A stretch of 64,000 nucleotides of DNA from Thermosynechococcus sp. NK55a. GTDB lineage: Bacteria > Cyanobacteriota > Cyanobacteriia > Thermosynechococcales > Thermosynechococcaceae. Positions 1 to 8,292 of the stretch are shown here, one piece after another. The first letter of the stretch is position 1; each line of letters begins with the position of its first letter. The notes under the pieces were generated by a model. The model was not told the DNA's origin and did not search any database. It saw nothing but the letters and a program-made list of their open reading frames with translations. The DNA lies in the NCBI RefSeq assembly GCF_000505665.1, contig NC_023033.1, forward strand, positions 2,260,313 to 2,324,312, read 5' to 3'. The position numbers and the translations under genes were made by a program.

Positions 1-162
1 CCCTTGGGTATTGGCGCCGCCAGCTTAGCCGTCATGGCTGCGATCTTTTTCCACCTACCCGTGCCTGAACGCCGTCCTTCCCGAGAGGAGGCCCTCCCTC
101 CCACCCCGGAAGCCGTCACGCCCTCACCGGCACCTACGACACCAGCAGTTCCGAATCCTTAG
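1..162 (+). CDS. C-terminal end of a membrane protein (partial)
   Basis: Frame 1 is open from the window edge to a TAG at 160-162, giving 53 residues. The first 20 or so are hydrophobic (a run of Gly, Ala, Ile, Met, Phe) and look like a final transmembrane helix. The rest is a tail rich in Pro, Thr, Ala and Glu. It lies 44 bp upstream of the gamma-carbonic anhydrase gene on the same strand. Too little is visible to name a family; a transporter of the major facilitator type is possible but unsupported. Confidence 0.55.
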   Translation, partial: PLGIGAASLAVMAAIFFHLPVPERRPSREEALPPTPEAVTPSPAPTTPAVPNP

Positions 163-206
163 GTTGAGTTTGCAAACAGTCGTTTAGGTTTTTGTTGGGA
201 TAAACC

Positions 207-740
207 ATGGTAATCACTGCCCCTAGTGCTTTTTGGCCACCCGTTGTCAGCGATCGCGCTGCCTTTATTGCCCCCAATGCCACCCTTGTTGGCGATGTTC
301 GCTTGGCTGAAGGCTGTAGCATTTGGTACGGCGCTGTTTTACGCGGTGACGTGGCCTACATCGAGATTGGTGCCCACACCAATGTTCAAGATGGTGCCAT
401 CCTCCATGGCGATCCGGGGCAGCCTACGATTCTTGGTGAAGAGGTCACTGTTGGGCATCGCGCAGTCATTCATGGGGCAACGGTGGAAGACGGCTGCTTA
501 ATTGGCATTGGCGCGGTGGTTCTCAATGGCGTTCGGGTGGGAGCTGGCAGCATTGTCGGTGCTGGGGCAGTGGTCAGCAAAGATGTTCCTCCCCGCTCGT
601 TGGTTCTGGGCATTCCCGCCAAAGTCGTGCGTGAAGTGAGCGACACTGAGGCCGCCGATCTACGTCAGCATGCCCGCAAGTACGAACAACTGGCCCATGT
701 CCACAATGGTACAGGCCTCAATTTAGGTTTCTCTGCCTAG
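207..740 (+). CDS. Gamma-carbonic anhydrase family protein (left-handed beta-helix)
   Basis: 177 residues built of hexapeptide repeats (I/V-G-x-x-x-x turns) from about residue 20 to 140, followed by a helical tail: the layout of gamma-class carbonic anhydrases of the CamH/YrdA/PaaY type. The three zinc-ligand histidines appear as H67, H84 and H89 (HGD, then GHRAVIHG). R46 and D48 in LRGDV and Q61/D62 in NVQDG match conserved structural residues of the family. It would hydrate CO2 or be a related metal protein in the cytoplasm. It is not CcmM, because RuBisCO-small-subunit-like repeats are absent. ATG at 207 is the first start in frame before the conserved region. Activity is unproven. Confidence 0.85.
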   Translation: MVITAPSAFWPPVVSDRAAFIAPNATLVGDVRLAEGCSIWYGAVLRGDVAYIEIGAHTNVQDGAILHGDPGQPTILGEEVTVGHRAVIHGATVEDGCLIGIGAVVLNGVRVGAGSIVGAGAVVSKDVPPRSLVLGIPAKVVREVSDTEAADLRQHARKYEQLAHVHNGTGLNLGFSA

Positions 741-781
741 ATGGGCTTCCCGCTTGGCAAGTGAAGGGTTCAGGAGGACTT

Positions 782-807
782 TAGCCCCTTTTTTGCAAAT
801 TGGGCTA
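782..807. terminator. Inverted repeat downstream of the carbonic anhydrase gene
   Basis: TAGCCC (782-787) and GGGCTA (802-807) can pair around a 14-nt loop that itself holds a T-run. The T-run is in the loop rather than after the stem, so this is not a textbook intrinsic terminator. It lies in the 183-bp gap between the carbonic anhydrase and plsX. Confidence 0.3.
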
Positions 808-886
808 GGGATTGGGGGATCGAAGACCCTCTCCCCCTGGCCGCCCCTGGGGATTGGCCATCCACCGGAAAAGGCCTGCCATCTGC

Positions 887-892
887 TAAAAT
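887..892 (+). promoter_or_regulatory. Possible -10 element for plsX-fabH-scpB
   Basis: TAAAAT lies 31 bp upstream of the plsX start codon and fits a sigma-70 -10 box. No good -35 hexamer is visible at 16-18 bp spacing, so the call rests on one element. Confidence 0.3.
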
Positions 893-923
893 TCTGAAGG
901 ATTTTGTCGTAAGAGTTCAGCCA

Positions 924-1949
924 ATGACTCGTGCACGGATTGCTGTGGATGCCATGGGGGGTGACTATGCTCCCGATGAGATTGTTGCTGGCGCCCTCAG
1001 AGCCAGTGAAGAATTAGATGCCGATATTCTCCTTGTGGGTGATCCGGTGCCCATTCAGCGCTACCTCGATGAACATGCCCCCACAGCCAAGCCCCAAATT
1101 ATTGAAGCCAGTGATGCTGTTGACATGGGGGAAGAACCCCTCAGCGCCCTCAAACGCAAGCCCAAGGCCTCGATTAACGTGGCGATGGATCTGGTCAAAG
1201 CAGGTGCGGCTGATGCAGTTGTTTCCGCTGGTCACTCAGGGGCAGCGATGGCCGCGGCACTATTGCGCTTAGGCCGACTCCCTGGGATCGATCGCCCCGC
1301 CATTGGTGCAGTCTTACCCACCCTCATCCCCGGCAAATCCGTCCTCGTGCTTGATGTGGGCGCCAATGTGGACTGCCGCCCCAAATACCTTGAGCAATTT
1401 GCACTCATGGGATCCATCTATAGCCGGTATGTCTTAGATGTGTCCGATCCGAAGGTGGGCTTGCTCAACATTGGCGAAGAGGACTGTAAAGGCAACGATC
1501 TGGCCCTAAAGGCGCATCAACTCCTGCGGCAAAATCGCCAAATCTCCTTCTTGGGCAATGCAGAAGGCCGCGATGTCCTGTCGGGACAATTTGATGTTGT
1601 GGTCTGCGATGGGTTTGTCGGCAACGTTCTGCTCAAATTTGCTGAATCCTTGGGGAGTGTCCTCATACAAATTCTCCGTGAAGAGTTACCTCGGGGCTGG
1701 CGGGGTCAACTGGGTACGGCGCTGCTGCGTCCCAATCTCCGCAAAATTAAGCAGCGCATTGATCATGCAGAACATGGCGGTGGCCTCCTTTTGGGGGTGG
1801 ATGGCATCTGTATCATTAGCCACGGCAGTTCCCAAGCCCCCTCGATTTTTAATGCCATTCGCTTGGCCAAGGAAGCAGTGGATCATCGTGTTTCAGAGCG
1901 GATTCAGGCCTGTTACCAGCATGCCGTTGCCGTTGAGGATCAGGCTTAG
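924..1949 (+). CDS. plsX: Phosphate acyltransferase PlsX
   Basis: 341 residues, the normal PlsX length. The N-terminus RIAVDAMGGDYAPDEIV is the family signature, and HSGAAMAAALLRLGR and DVGANVDCRP motifs follow. PlsX converts acyl-ACP to acyl-phosphate, the donor for PlsY in membrane phospholipid synthesis, and acts peripherally at the cytoplasmic membrane. It starts with ATG at 924. The stop TAG shares its last base with the GTG start of fabH, so the two are translationally coupled; plsX-fabH is a common bacterial pair for fatty-acid and lipid initiation. Confidence 0.97.
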   Translation: MTRARIAVDAMGGDYAPDEIVAGALRASEELDADILLVGDPVPIQRYLDEHAPTAKPQIIEASDAVDMGEEPLSALKRKPKASINVAMDLVKAGAADAVVSAGHSGAAMAAALLRLGRLPGIDRPAIGAVLPTLIPGKSVLVLDVGANVDCRPKYLEQFALMGSIYSRYVLDVSDPKVGLLNIGEEDCKGNDLALKAHQLLRQNRQISFLGNAEGRDVLSGQFDVVVCDGFVGNVLLKFAESLGSVLIQILREELPRGWRGQLGTALLRPNLRKIKQRIDHAEHGGGLLLGVDGICIISHGSSQAPSIFNAIRLAKEAVDHRVSERIQACYQHAVAVEDQA

Positions 1950-2938
1950 TGACTGTGCAGGGCGTTAAATTTAGCGGCGTGGGTGCGGCAACCCCCCGTC
2001 AATGCTTGACCAATGCCCACCTCAGTGCCCTTGTGGACACCTCAGATGAGTGGATTCAGTCCCGTACGGGTATTCAAGAACGGCACGTGGCGGCTCCTGA
2101 GCAGTGCCTTGTGGATCTGGCCAGCGAAGCAGCAGGGGCAGCCCTACAGATGGCAGGACTAGAACCCACAGCGGTAGATTTGATCATCTTGGCTACCTCG
2201 ACGCCCGATGATCTCTTTGGTACGGCCTGCTTGGTGCAAACTCGCATTGGGGCAGTGAATGCCGTGGCCTTCGACTTGACAGCGGCCTGTTCTGGCTTTC
2301 TCTTTGCCTTGGTCACGGCGGCTCAGTATTTGCGCACCGGTGCCTACCGCAGTGCCCTTGTCGTGGGGGGGGATCTTCTCTCCCGTTGGGTGGATTGGGG
2401 CGATCGCCGTACCTGCATTCTCTTTGGCGATGGCGCCGGCGCGATGGTCTTGCAAGCCAGCGATGTCGATCAGCTCTTGAGCTTTGAACTGCGCAGTGAT
2501 GGTCGCCTCAATGAGCACCTTACCCTTGCCTTTGTGGGTACTCCCCAGACCTTAGGGGAAAATCTCGCGATCGCCCAAGGCGGATTTGCTCCCATTGCTA
2601 TGAATGGCCGTGAAGTGTATCGCTTTGCCGTCACCCAAGTTCCCGAGGTGATTGAGAAAGCCCTGCACCGCGCTGGGTGTACCGTTGAGGAAATTGACTG
2701 GCTGGTGTTGCATCAGGCAAACCAACGCATCCTTGACGCGGTGGCTGAGCGTTTAGGCATTCCTCAGGAGAAAGTGATTAGCAATGTGGCTCAGTGTGGC
2801 AATACCTCCGCCGCCTCGATTCCCCTCGCCCTTAGCAAGCCGATTCAACAGGGGCATATTCAACCTGGAGATTTAATTGCCACCGCTGGCTTTGGTGCCG
2901 GTTTAACTTGGGGAGCTGCCCTGTTCCGCTGGCAATAG
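1949..2938 (+). CDS. fabH: 3-oxoacyl-ACP synthase III (FabH)
   Basis: 329 residues. FabH condenses acetyl-CoA with malonyl-ACP to start type II fatty-acid synthesis. The thiolase-fold Cys-His-Asn triad is visible: C114 in DLTAACSGF, H255 in VLHQANQR and N285 in QCGNTSAAS. GTG at 1949 overlaps the plsX stop codon by one base (TAGTG), which fixes the start. scpB follows 3 bp after the stop on the same strand. Confidence 0.97.
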   Translation: MTVQGVKFSGVGAATPRQCLTNAHLSALVDTSDEWIQSRTGIQERHVAAPEQCLVDLASEAAGAALQMAGLEPTAVDLIILATSTPDDLFGTACLVQTRIGAVNAVAFDLTAACSGFLFALVTAAQYLRTGAYRSALVVGGDLLSRWVDWGDRRTCILFGDGAGAMVLQASDVDQLLSFELRSDGRLNEHLTLAFVGTPQTLGENLAIAQGGFAPIAMNGREVYRFAVTQVPEVIEKALHRAGCTVEEIDWLVLHQANQRILDAVAERLGIPQEKVISNVAQCGNTSAASIPLALSKPIQQGHIQPGDLIATAGFGAGLTWGAALFRWQ

Positions 2939-2941
2939 CCT

Positions 2942-3463
2942 ATGCAAGGGGACACCGACCTGCGTACATTAACGATGCGGGTAGAGGCAATTCTATATCT
3001 GAAGGCACAGCCCCTTACGCTGACTGAACTGGCAGCCCTTGCCGGCACTGACCCTGAGGCCATTGAACTAGCGCTGATTGAGCTCCTCAACGACTATGCC
3101 CATCGCCAGACGGCCCTCGAAGTTGTCCAAATTGACGATAAATATAGCCTGCAACTAAAGTCCGCCTTTCAAGAACTAGTTCAGTCCCTTGTCCCCGTTG
3201 AATTGGGGGTTGCGGCACAACGCACATTAGCCCTAATTGCCCTTCGTGGACCCATTCGCCAACCAGAGGTGATTGCACTGCGGGGTTCTAGCGCCTACCA
3301 ACACATTCAAGAACTCCTTACCCTGGGGTTTATTCAGCGGCGGCGGGATAACCGAAGTCGCTCCTATATCCTCCAAGTCACTGAGCGCTTTCACCAGTAT
3401 TTTCAGGTGGATCAACTGCCAACTATTGCAGAGGAAAGGGCGGACGATTCACATACTCACTGA
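2942..3463 (+). CDS. scpB: Segregation and condensation protein B (ScpB)
   Basis: 173 residues with two winged-helix segments: about residues 8-75 (VEAILYLKAQPLTLTELAALAG) and 90-155 (TLALIALRGPIRQPEVIALRG, then GFIQRRRDNRSRSY). ScpB dimers join the kleisin ScpA and SMC to compact and segregate chromosomes. It is 3 bp behind fabH and probably cotranscribed. Its last 41 bp overlap the convergent FHA-domain gene. scpA is not in the window. Confidence 0.9.
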   Translation: MQGDTDLRTLTMRVEAILYLKAQPLTLTELAALAGTDPEAIELALIELLNDYAHRQTALEVVQIDDKYSLQLKSAFQELVQSLVPVELGVAAQRTLALIALRGPIRQPEVIALRGSSAYQHIQELLTLGFIQRRRDNRSRSYILQVTERFHQYFQVDQLPTIAEERADDSHTH

Positions 3464-4301
3464 GCAACTGGGAGGGCAAATCATCAGTTATCGCCAATTG
3501 CAGATTCAAAAGGGTAACTGCGAGCTTCTCTTGCTCTAGTGTGTTGCGCCCCAAGGCCTTGAGAATGCGCCGCAATTGAGCCGCAATTTCCGCCCCAAAC
3601 ATTGTGAGATTTTCATCGGGCAGTGCCGGCAACCAATCCATTGCCCCATGTTCTACTGCCCATTGTCGCTGCACGGGGGAAATATGGTTGTCGTAACGAT
3701 CAATGATGAAACTGCGCAGCTGGGGATACGTTGCCTTGATCCAATTCAAGAGGTTGCCAATATCCGGTTTTTCCAGTTGCGAATCAAGGAGCAACAGGTC
3801 AGGGTTGCGCTGCATCACGGTCACAAAATCACTAATGATGCGGCGGCTGTTGATTTGCCCCGATTCAACGACAACTTCTAGACCCTGACTGCGCAGGAGT
3901 TCTTGCCAAATTTGTACCTGAATGCCGGGGGGTTGAATGATCAGAATGGTGGGTTGAAGGGTAACAGGGGCATCTGGCGGTGTGGTGGAGACAGCTTCAT
4001 CAGTGCGAAATTCAAGGGTTGTTTTGCCGATAATGAAGCGATCGCCCGTTTTAAGAAGTGTTGGCACCTGAATCATTTGGCCATTGAGAATAGAGCCATT
4101 GCGACTCCCCAAATCAATAAGGTAGTAATCATCATTATCCAGACGCTGAATCATCGCATGGCGACGGGAGGACCAGCGATCCGCCAAAACAATCGTGCAG
4201 TCTTTGCCCCGGCCAATCACCCATGAATTTCCTTCGATAAGAGGGACGACATAGGTGCTCGCCTCTGTGGAGATGACCAATTGTGGATACTGTCGTAGCA
4301 A
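3423..4301 (-). CDS. FHA domain protein with a degenerate receiver-like domain
   Basis: 292 residues. An FHA domain spans about 20-97 and carries the phosphothreonine-binding residues in IGRGKDCTIV, SSRRH and LGSRNGSILNG. After a Thr/Pro linker, residues 118-240 resemble a response-regulator receiver: hydrophobic strand ILIIQPPG, then LLLLDSQLEKPDIG with an Asp at the usual phosphorylation position. The acidic pair expected at the end of strand 1 is missing (QPPG instead), so phosphorylation is doubtful. FHA domains read Ser/Thr-kinase signals; the partner is not in view. The start codon is TTG, the least certain part of the call. The 3' end overlaps scpB by 41 bp. Confidence 0.75.
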   Translation of the reverse strand: MLRQYPQLVISTEASTYVVPLIEGNSWVIGRGKDCTIVLADRWSSRRHAMIQRLDNDDYYLIDLGSRNGSILNGQMIQVPTLLKTGDRFIIGKTTLEFRTDEAVSTTPPDAPVTLQPTILIIQPPGIQVQIWQELLRSQGLEVVVESGQINSRRIISDFVTVMQRNPDLLLLDSQLEKPDIGNLLNWIKATYPQLRSFIIDRYDNHISPVQRQWAVEHGAMDWLPALPDENLTMFGAEIAAQLRRILKALGRNTLEQEKLAVTLLNLQLAITDDLPSQLLSEYVNRPPFPLQ

Positions 4302-4352
4302 GGTGATCCCTCTTCCAACTCCCTTTAGGAATAAATTAGGTTCCTTAGGGCT

Positions 4353-4622
4353 TTATTCAAAATGATAGTCAGGACATTGAATAGCCGCTTCAGTAGCTGC
4401 CCAATCGGGATGCAGTGAACACTTTAACCGATAGTCTCCCGAAAAGAACCGACAGCGGGCACAGGGAATTTGATGCAGGCGGCGAGCGATCGCCAGCCCC
4501 TCCTGGGTCAGCTGCCACAGATCCCAAGCCAAGATTGCCAGCAGTAACCAAGCAAAACAAAAACAAATTGGCACTAGAACTGGCCCTACTGCCTGGAAAA
4601 AAGAGACTAACCAAACAACCAT
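4353..4622 (-). CDS. Small membrane protein with C-terminal cysteines, unknown function
   Basis: 89 residues from ATG 4622. One long hydrophobic stretch (about residues 1-38) is followed by a soluble tail with Cys residues in CARCRFFSGD, LKCSLHP and IQCPDYHFE. A CxxC plus two further cysteines suggests metal or redox chemistry, but no family is recognised. A TTG 15 bp upstream is an alternative start. The divergent gene downstream of this promoter region is comFB. Confidence 0.6.
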   Translation of the reverse strand: MVVWLVSFFQAVGPVLVPICFCFAWLLLAILAWDLWQLTQEGLAIARRLHQIPCARCRFFSGDYRLKCSLHPDWAATEAAIQCPDYHFE

Positions 4623-4783
4623 AGGCCACCCCGGCAAGCCCTAAAAGGGAAGGCTGCTAGCAATTATTATTTTATCTTGTGATCTGACCTTGATAGTTTT
4701 TCAGGATATACCACATATACTAACCACATATACTAAATTTGAGTGGGGTAAATCTCCCCAGAGAAATTACATTGGAAACACCT

Positions 4784-5338
4784 ATGGGCATTCAAGAGAT
4801 TGTTGAGCAAGCACTGCGCAACGGTTATTTGACACCAACGCAGGAAGCAGAAGTAGGACGCATTTGCGATAAAGCCACAGAACTTTCCGTGGAAGATTAC
4901 ATGGCGTTAGATCGCCTCATGGGTGCCCTATTGACGGGTCAAGTGGTCGCTGTCCCCCGCAAGCAATTTATCAACGTCATGGAAGAACTGGTGCTCACGG
5001 AGGCCATGACCCGCATCGCCGCCGTTGAAGCAGAGCAAAAGTGCGCCCTTGATTTAGGAGATATTGCTGCCTATGCCCTCAACCGTCTGCCGCCCCTTTA
5101 TGCCACCACCGAAGAGGGAGCGCAGTACCAGCGCCAGCGGGCCCAAGAAGAACTAATGGACATAATTCGCACCCAAGTTCAAGAGGCCATTAACCACAAC
5201 ATGGCGCGACCACAATTTCATCCGGAGCGATCGGCCATTGGCAAAACCTCCGGTAAAGAGGTCTTTAGCCAGGTCAGTTCTCTGCTCCAAGCCTACGCCA
5301 ATGACTATGAGGGTCCCAAGGGAGAGTCGGCACAGTGA
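4784..5338 (+). CDS. comFB: ComFB-family protein (probable c-di-GMP receptor)
   Basis: 184 residues from ATG 4784; a TTG 45 bp upstream is in frame but adds only a weak N-terminal extension. The central region (ELVLTEAMTRIAAVE, then LGDIAAYALNRLPPLY) matches the ComFB family. Cyanobacterial ComFB homologues have been described as c-di-GMP receptors affecting cell size, motility and natural competence; this role is carried over by family. Its stop codon overlaps the GTG start of cimA by 4 bp (GTGA), so the two are translationally coupled. Confidence 0.75.
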   Translation: MGIQEIVEQALRNGYLTPTQEAEVGRICDKATELSVEDYMALDRLMGALLTGQVVAVPRKQFINVMEELVLTEAMTRIAAVEAEQKCALDLGDIAAYALNRLPPLYATTEEGAQYQRQRAQEELMDIIRTQVQEAINHNMARPQFHPERSAIGKTSGKEVFSQVSSLLQAYANDYEGPKGESAQ

Positions 5339-6945
5339 AAATTTGGCTGTACGATACTACCCTGCGCGATGGCGCCCAGCGAGAAGGTCTCTCCCTCTCT
5401 CTGGAAGATAAACTGCGGATTGCCCGCCAACTGGATCGCCTTGGGATTCCCTTTATTGAGGGGGGGTGGCCGGGAGCCAATCCCAAGGACGTACAGTTTT
5501 TTTGGCAGTTGCAGGAGACACCCCTACAACAGGCAGAAATCGTTGCTTTTTGTGCCACTCGTCGCCCCGGTCGCAAGGCGGCAGAGGAGCCAATGTTTGA
5601 GCCGATCCTAGCAGCCGGTACTCGCTGGGTGACCCTCTTTGGCAAGTCTTGGGATCTCCATGTCACTGACGGTCTTAAGACCAGCTTGGCGGAAAACTGC
5701 GCCATGATTGCCGATTCCATTCAGTTTCTGAAATCCCACGGACGACGGGTGATCTACGATGCTGAGCATTGGTTTGATGGTTACTTTGCCAATCCCGAAT
5801 ATGCACTCCAAACCCTTGAAACGGCTCTAGCAGCCGGTGCCGATTGGTTAGTTCTCTGTGATACCAATGGCGGTTGCCTCCCCCATCAAATTCAGGCAGT
5901 GGTGGCAGAGGTGATGGCGCACTTGGGTGGTCTTGATTGTTTGGGGATTCACACCCACAATGATGCGGGGACGGCAGTGGCCAATGCCCTTGCGGCGGTA
6001 CAAAGCGGTGTGCGGATGGTGCAGGGAACCATCAACGGCTATGGCGAACGCTGTGGCAATGCCAATCTGTGTACCTTGATTCCCAATCTGCAATTGAAAC
6101 TCGGCTATGACTGTGTCGCCCCAGAGCAGTTGGCGACGCTGACGGAAGTAAGCCGCCATGTGAGTGAAATTGTCAACCTTGCCCCCGATGATCATGCGCC
6201 CTATGTGGGTCTGTCGGCCTTTGCCCACAAGGGGGGAGTCCATGTCAGTGCTGTGCAGCGCAACCCCCGTACCTACGAGCATATTGAGCCGCATGTGGTG
6301 GGCAATCAACGGCGCATTATTATTTCTGAGCAGGCAGGCATCAGCAATATTTTGGCGAAAACCAGTGAACTCGGCTTTGAGTTGGATCGGCAGCATCCCC
6401 TGAGTCGGACGATTTTGGAGCGCATTAAGCACCTAGAAAGCGAAGGCTATCAATTTGAAGCGGCGGAGGCTAGCTTTGAACTGCTGATTCAGGAGGTACT
6501 AGGGCAACGCCAGCGACCCTTTACCCTTAAGGGCTTTGATGTCTTTTGCCGCACTGATTCACGCCAACTGGAGGCCACGATTCGCAGCCAGTCTTTGGCC
6601 ACGGTCAAAGTTGAAGTCAATGGTGAGGAGATGCTCACGGCGGCGGAGGGCAATGGCCCTGTCTCGGCATTGGATCAAGCACTGCGCAAGGCCTTGATGT
6701 CCTTTTATCCAGAGATTGCCGAGTTTCACCTGACGGACTACAAGGTGCGGATTTTAGATGGTCATGCGGGCACGGCGGCTAAAACTCGGGTGCTGGTGGA
6801 ATCCAGTAATGGGCGCGATCGCTGGGCAACGGTGGGGGTCTCTGCCAATATCATTGAAGCTTCTTACCAAGCGGTTGCTGAAGCCCTCGAATATGGCCTA
6901 CAGTGCACTCGGCGATCGCAGGCTTCTCCTTTGATGGTCTCCTGA
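5335..6945 (+). CDS. cimA: (R)-citramalate synthase
   Basis: 536 residues, the CimA size. The HMGL-like TIM barrel begins LYDTTLRDGAQREG and carries the metal-binding HTHND motif near residue 205, with NGYGERCGNANL shortly after. A C-terminal LeuA-type allosteric domain covers about 400-525 (VKVEVNGEEMLTAAEGNGPV, then TRVLVESSNGRDRWATVGVS). It condenses pyruvate and acetyl-CoA to citramalate, giving a threonine-independent route to 2-oxobutyrate and isoleucine. LeuC, which could process citramalate, is encoded at 62438. GTG at 5335 overlaps the comFB stop. Confidence 0.93.
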   Translation: MKIWLYDTTLRDGAQREGLSLSLEDKLRIARQLDRLGIPFIEGGWPGANPKDVQFFWQLQETPLQQAEIVAFCATRRPGRKAAEEPMFEPILAAGTRWVTLFGKSWDLHVTDGLKTSLAENCAMIADSIQFLKSHGRRVIYDAEHWFDGYFANPEYALQTLETALAAGADWLVLCDTNGGCLPHQIQAVVAEVMAHLGGLDCLGIHTHNDAGTAVANALAAVQSGVRMVQGTINGYGERCGNANLCTLIPNLQLKLGYDCVAPEQLATLTEVSRHVSEIVNLAPDDHAPYVGLSAFAHKGGVHVSAVQRNPRTYEHIEPHVVGNQRRIIISEQAGISNILAKTSELGFELDRQHPLSRTILERIKHLESEGYQFEAAEASFELLIQEVLGQRQRPFTLKGFDVFCRTDSRQLEATIRSQSLATVKVEVNGEEMLTAAEGNGPVSALDQALRKALMSFYPEIAEFHLTDYKVRILDGHAGTAAKTRVLVESSNGRDRWATVGVSANIIEASYQAVAEALEYGLQCTRRSQASPLMVS

Positions 6946-7020
6946 AGCCTCTGAGAACTTGACAAAATCCGCTAAGATCAAAACTGGTGTTTAGGTTGCA
7001 TCACTGCCAAGGAGCCCCGT

Positions 7021-7761
7021 GTGCTCAGCACCCTCAAAGCAGATTTTCAAATTATCTTTGAGCGGGATCCTGCTGCCCGCAACTGGTTAGAGGTTGTTTT
7101 TTGCTATCCCGGACTGCAGGCCATTGTTCTCCATCGGTTGAGCCACTGGCTTTGGCGGCGGGGTATTCCCTTTATCCCTCGGTTTATTTCCCACATTGCC
7201 CGCCTCCTCACAGGGATTGAAATTCACCCCGGCGCCACGATTGGCAAGGGGGTTTTCATTGATCATGGCATGGGGGTCGTCATTGGTGAGACAGCGGTTG
7301 TGGGTGACTATTGTTTGATTTATCAGGGGGTCACCCTGGGGGGGACAGGTAAAGAAACCGGCAAGCGCCACCCCACCCTTGGTGAAAATGTGGTTGTTGG
7401 TGCCGGGGCAAAGGTGTTGGGCAATCTCACAATTGGGAACAATGTGCGCATTGGCGCAGGGTCGGTGGTGCTGCGGGATGTGCCTTCAGATTGTACGGTG
7501 GTGGGGATTCCCGGGCGGATTGTCTATCGTGCAGGAGCTAAAATTGCCCCCTTGGAACACGGTCAACTGCCTGACTCTGAGGCGGAAGCCATTCGCTATC
7601 TGTTGGATCGCATTGAACTCCTAGAGCAACAGGTGCAAGCCCTGCAACAGCAGGAAAAGGTGCCTGCCCTGGTTCAAGGACATTTACAAGCATCCCAAGG
7701 GCAAGCCTGTCGCCTCAGCGATCGCCCCATTGAAGAGTTTCTCAACGGCGCTGGTATTTAG
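7021..7761 (+). CDS. cysE: Serine O-acetyltransferase
   Basis: 246 residues: an N-terminal helical domain (1-65) with DPAARNWLEVVFCYPGLQAI, the family signature, then a left-handed beta-helix (66-190) with DHGMGVVIGETAVVGD and GKRHPTLG. It makes O-acetylserine for cysteine synthesis. The C-terminal tail after about 190 is longer than in enterobacterial CysE and Gln-rich. GTG start. A TTGACA sits at 6959-6964, but the only -10-like hexamer (TAAGAT, 6973-6978) is too close to it. The stop codon is shared with the convergent DUF721 gene. Confidence 0.93.
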   Translation: MLSTLKADFQIIFERDPAARNWLEVVFCYPGLQAIVLHRLSHWLWRRGIPFIPRFISHIARLLTGIEIHPGATIGKGVFIDHGMGVVIGETAVVGDYCLIYQGVTLGGTGKETGKRHPTLGENVVVGAGAKVLGNLTIGNNVRIGAGSVVLRDVPSDCTVVGIPGRIVYRAGAKIAPLEHGQLPDSEAEAIRYLLDRIELLEQQVQALQQQEKVPALVQGHLQASQGQACRLSDRPIEEFLNGAGI

Positions 7762-8276
7762 GCTGACCGCGCATAACACAGCCCACAGACTCCCCAGCGC
7801 TGCAATTCTTTGACTGGTGTAGGGCACTGACAGCGGGGGCACAGAGGATAGTCTCGCGATCGCTGGCAGACTTGGACTTGCCACCGTTGAAAGGCCTCCT
7901 GGGGAGTGGCTGCAGGAGCCACATTGGGAAGATTTCCTACTTTCGGTAAGGCCTCAGGGCGGGCGATCGCCGGGCGTGGGGGGCGCCAGTCTCGATGAGA
8001 GAAGCGAATATCCCTGAGGCTAATGCCTAGGGTCTGCTGAATTTTAGCCCTCAGGGGCGATCGCGAGAACGTCAAATGATGTGCCCAAGTACTACTGGCA
8101 ACTGCCACGAACAAAACCCCTTCAGCGGTGAGTTCCAGTGGTACAGTGTGCTCAGCCACAATCGCTCCCACAAGCTCTGACCAATGCGCCAAGATACGCA
8201 AGAAATGGTGTGGCTGTTGCCATTCAGGAGCCTGCTGCCATTGCTGAAGTACTGTGGCCAGTAGGGTATAGGCCAT
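7758..8276 (-). CDS. DciA-like (DUF721) protein with C-terminal zinc ribbon
   Basis: 172 residues. Residues 1-95 match the DUF721/DciA fold (LVGAIVAEHTVPLEL, LFVAVASSTWAHHLTF). DciA is the ancestral bacterial loader of the replicative helicase DnaB, and cyanobacteria lack the DnaC type. Residues 135-170 add a four-Cys ribbon: CPRC (146/149) and CGLC (164/167), with extra Cys at 137 and 151. A Pro/Ala linker joins the parts. ATG start at 8276, 16 bp downstream of the PRC-barrel gene. The DciA role is inferred by family; the zinc ribbon is not part of the classical protein. Confidence 0.75.
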   Translation of the reverse strand: MAYTLLATVLQQWQQAPEWQQPHHFLRILAHWSELVGAIVAEHTVPLELTAEGVLFVAVASSTWAHHLTFSRSPLRAKIQQTLGISLRDIRFSHRDWRPPRPAIARPEALPKVGNLPNVAPAATPQEAFQRWQVQVCQRSRDYPLCPRCQCPTPVKELQRWGVCGLCYARSA

Positions 8277-8292
8277 TGCGGACTATTCCCGA

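Noticed and set aside
2159-2518. 119-residue minus-strand open frame inside fabH
   Set aside because: Entirely antisense to the catalytic part of fabH and without a recognisable domain.
5274-5720. 148-residue minus-strand open frame over comFB and cimA
   Set aside because: It is antisense to two securely identified genes and has basic, Ser/Arg-rich composition typical of shadow frames.
6959-6978. Complete promoter for cysE
   Set aside because: TTGACA is perfect, but the only -10-like hexamer, TAAGAT, is 8 bp away, too close to form one promoter.
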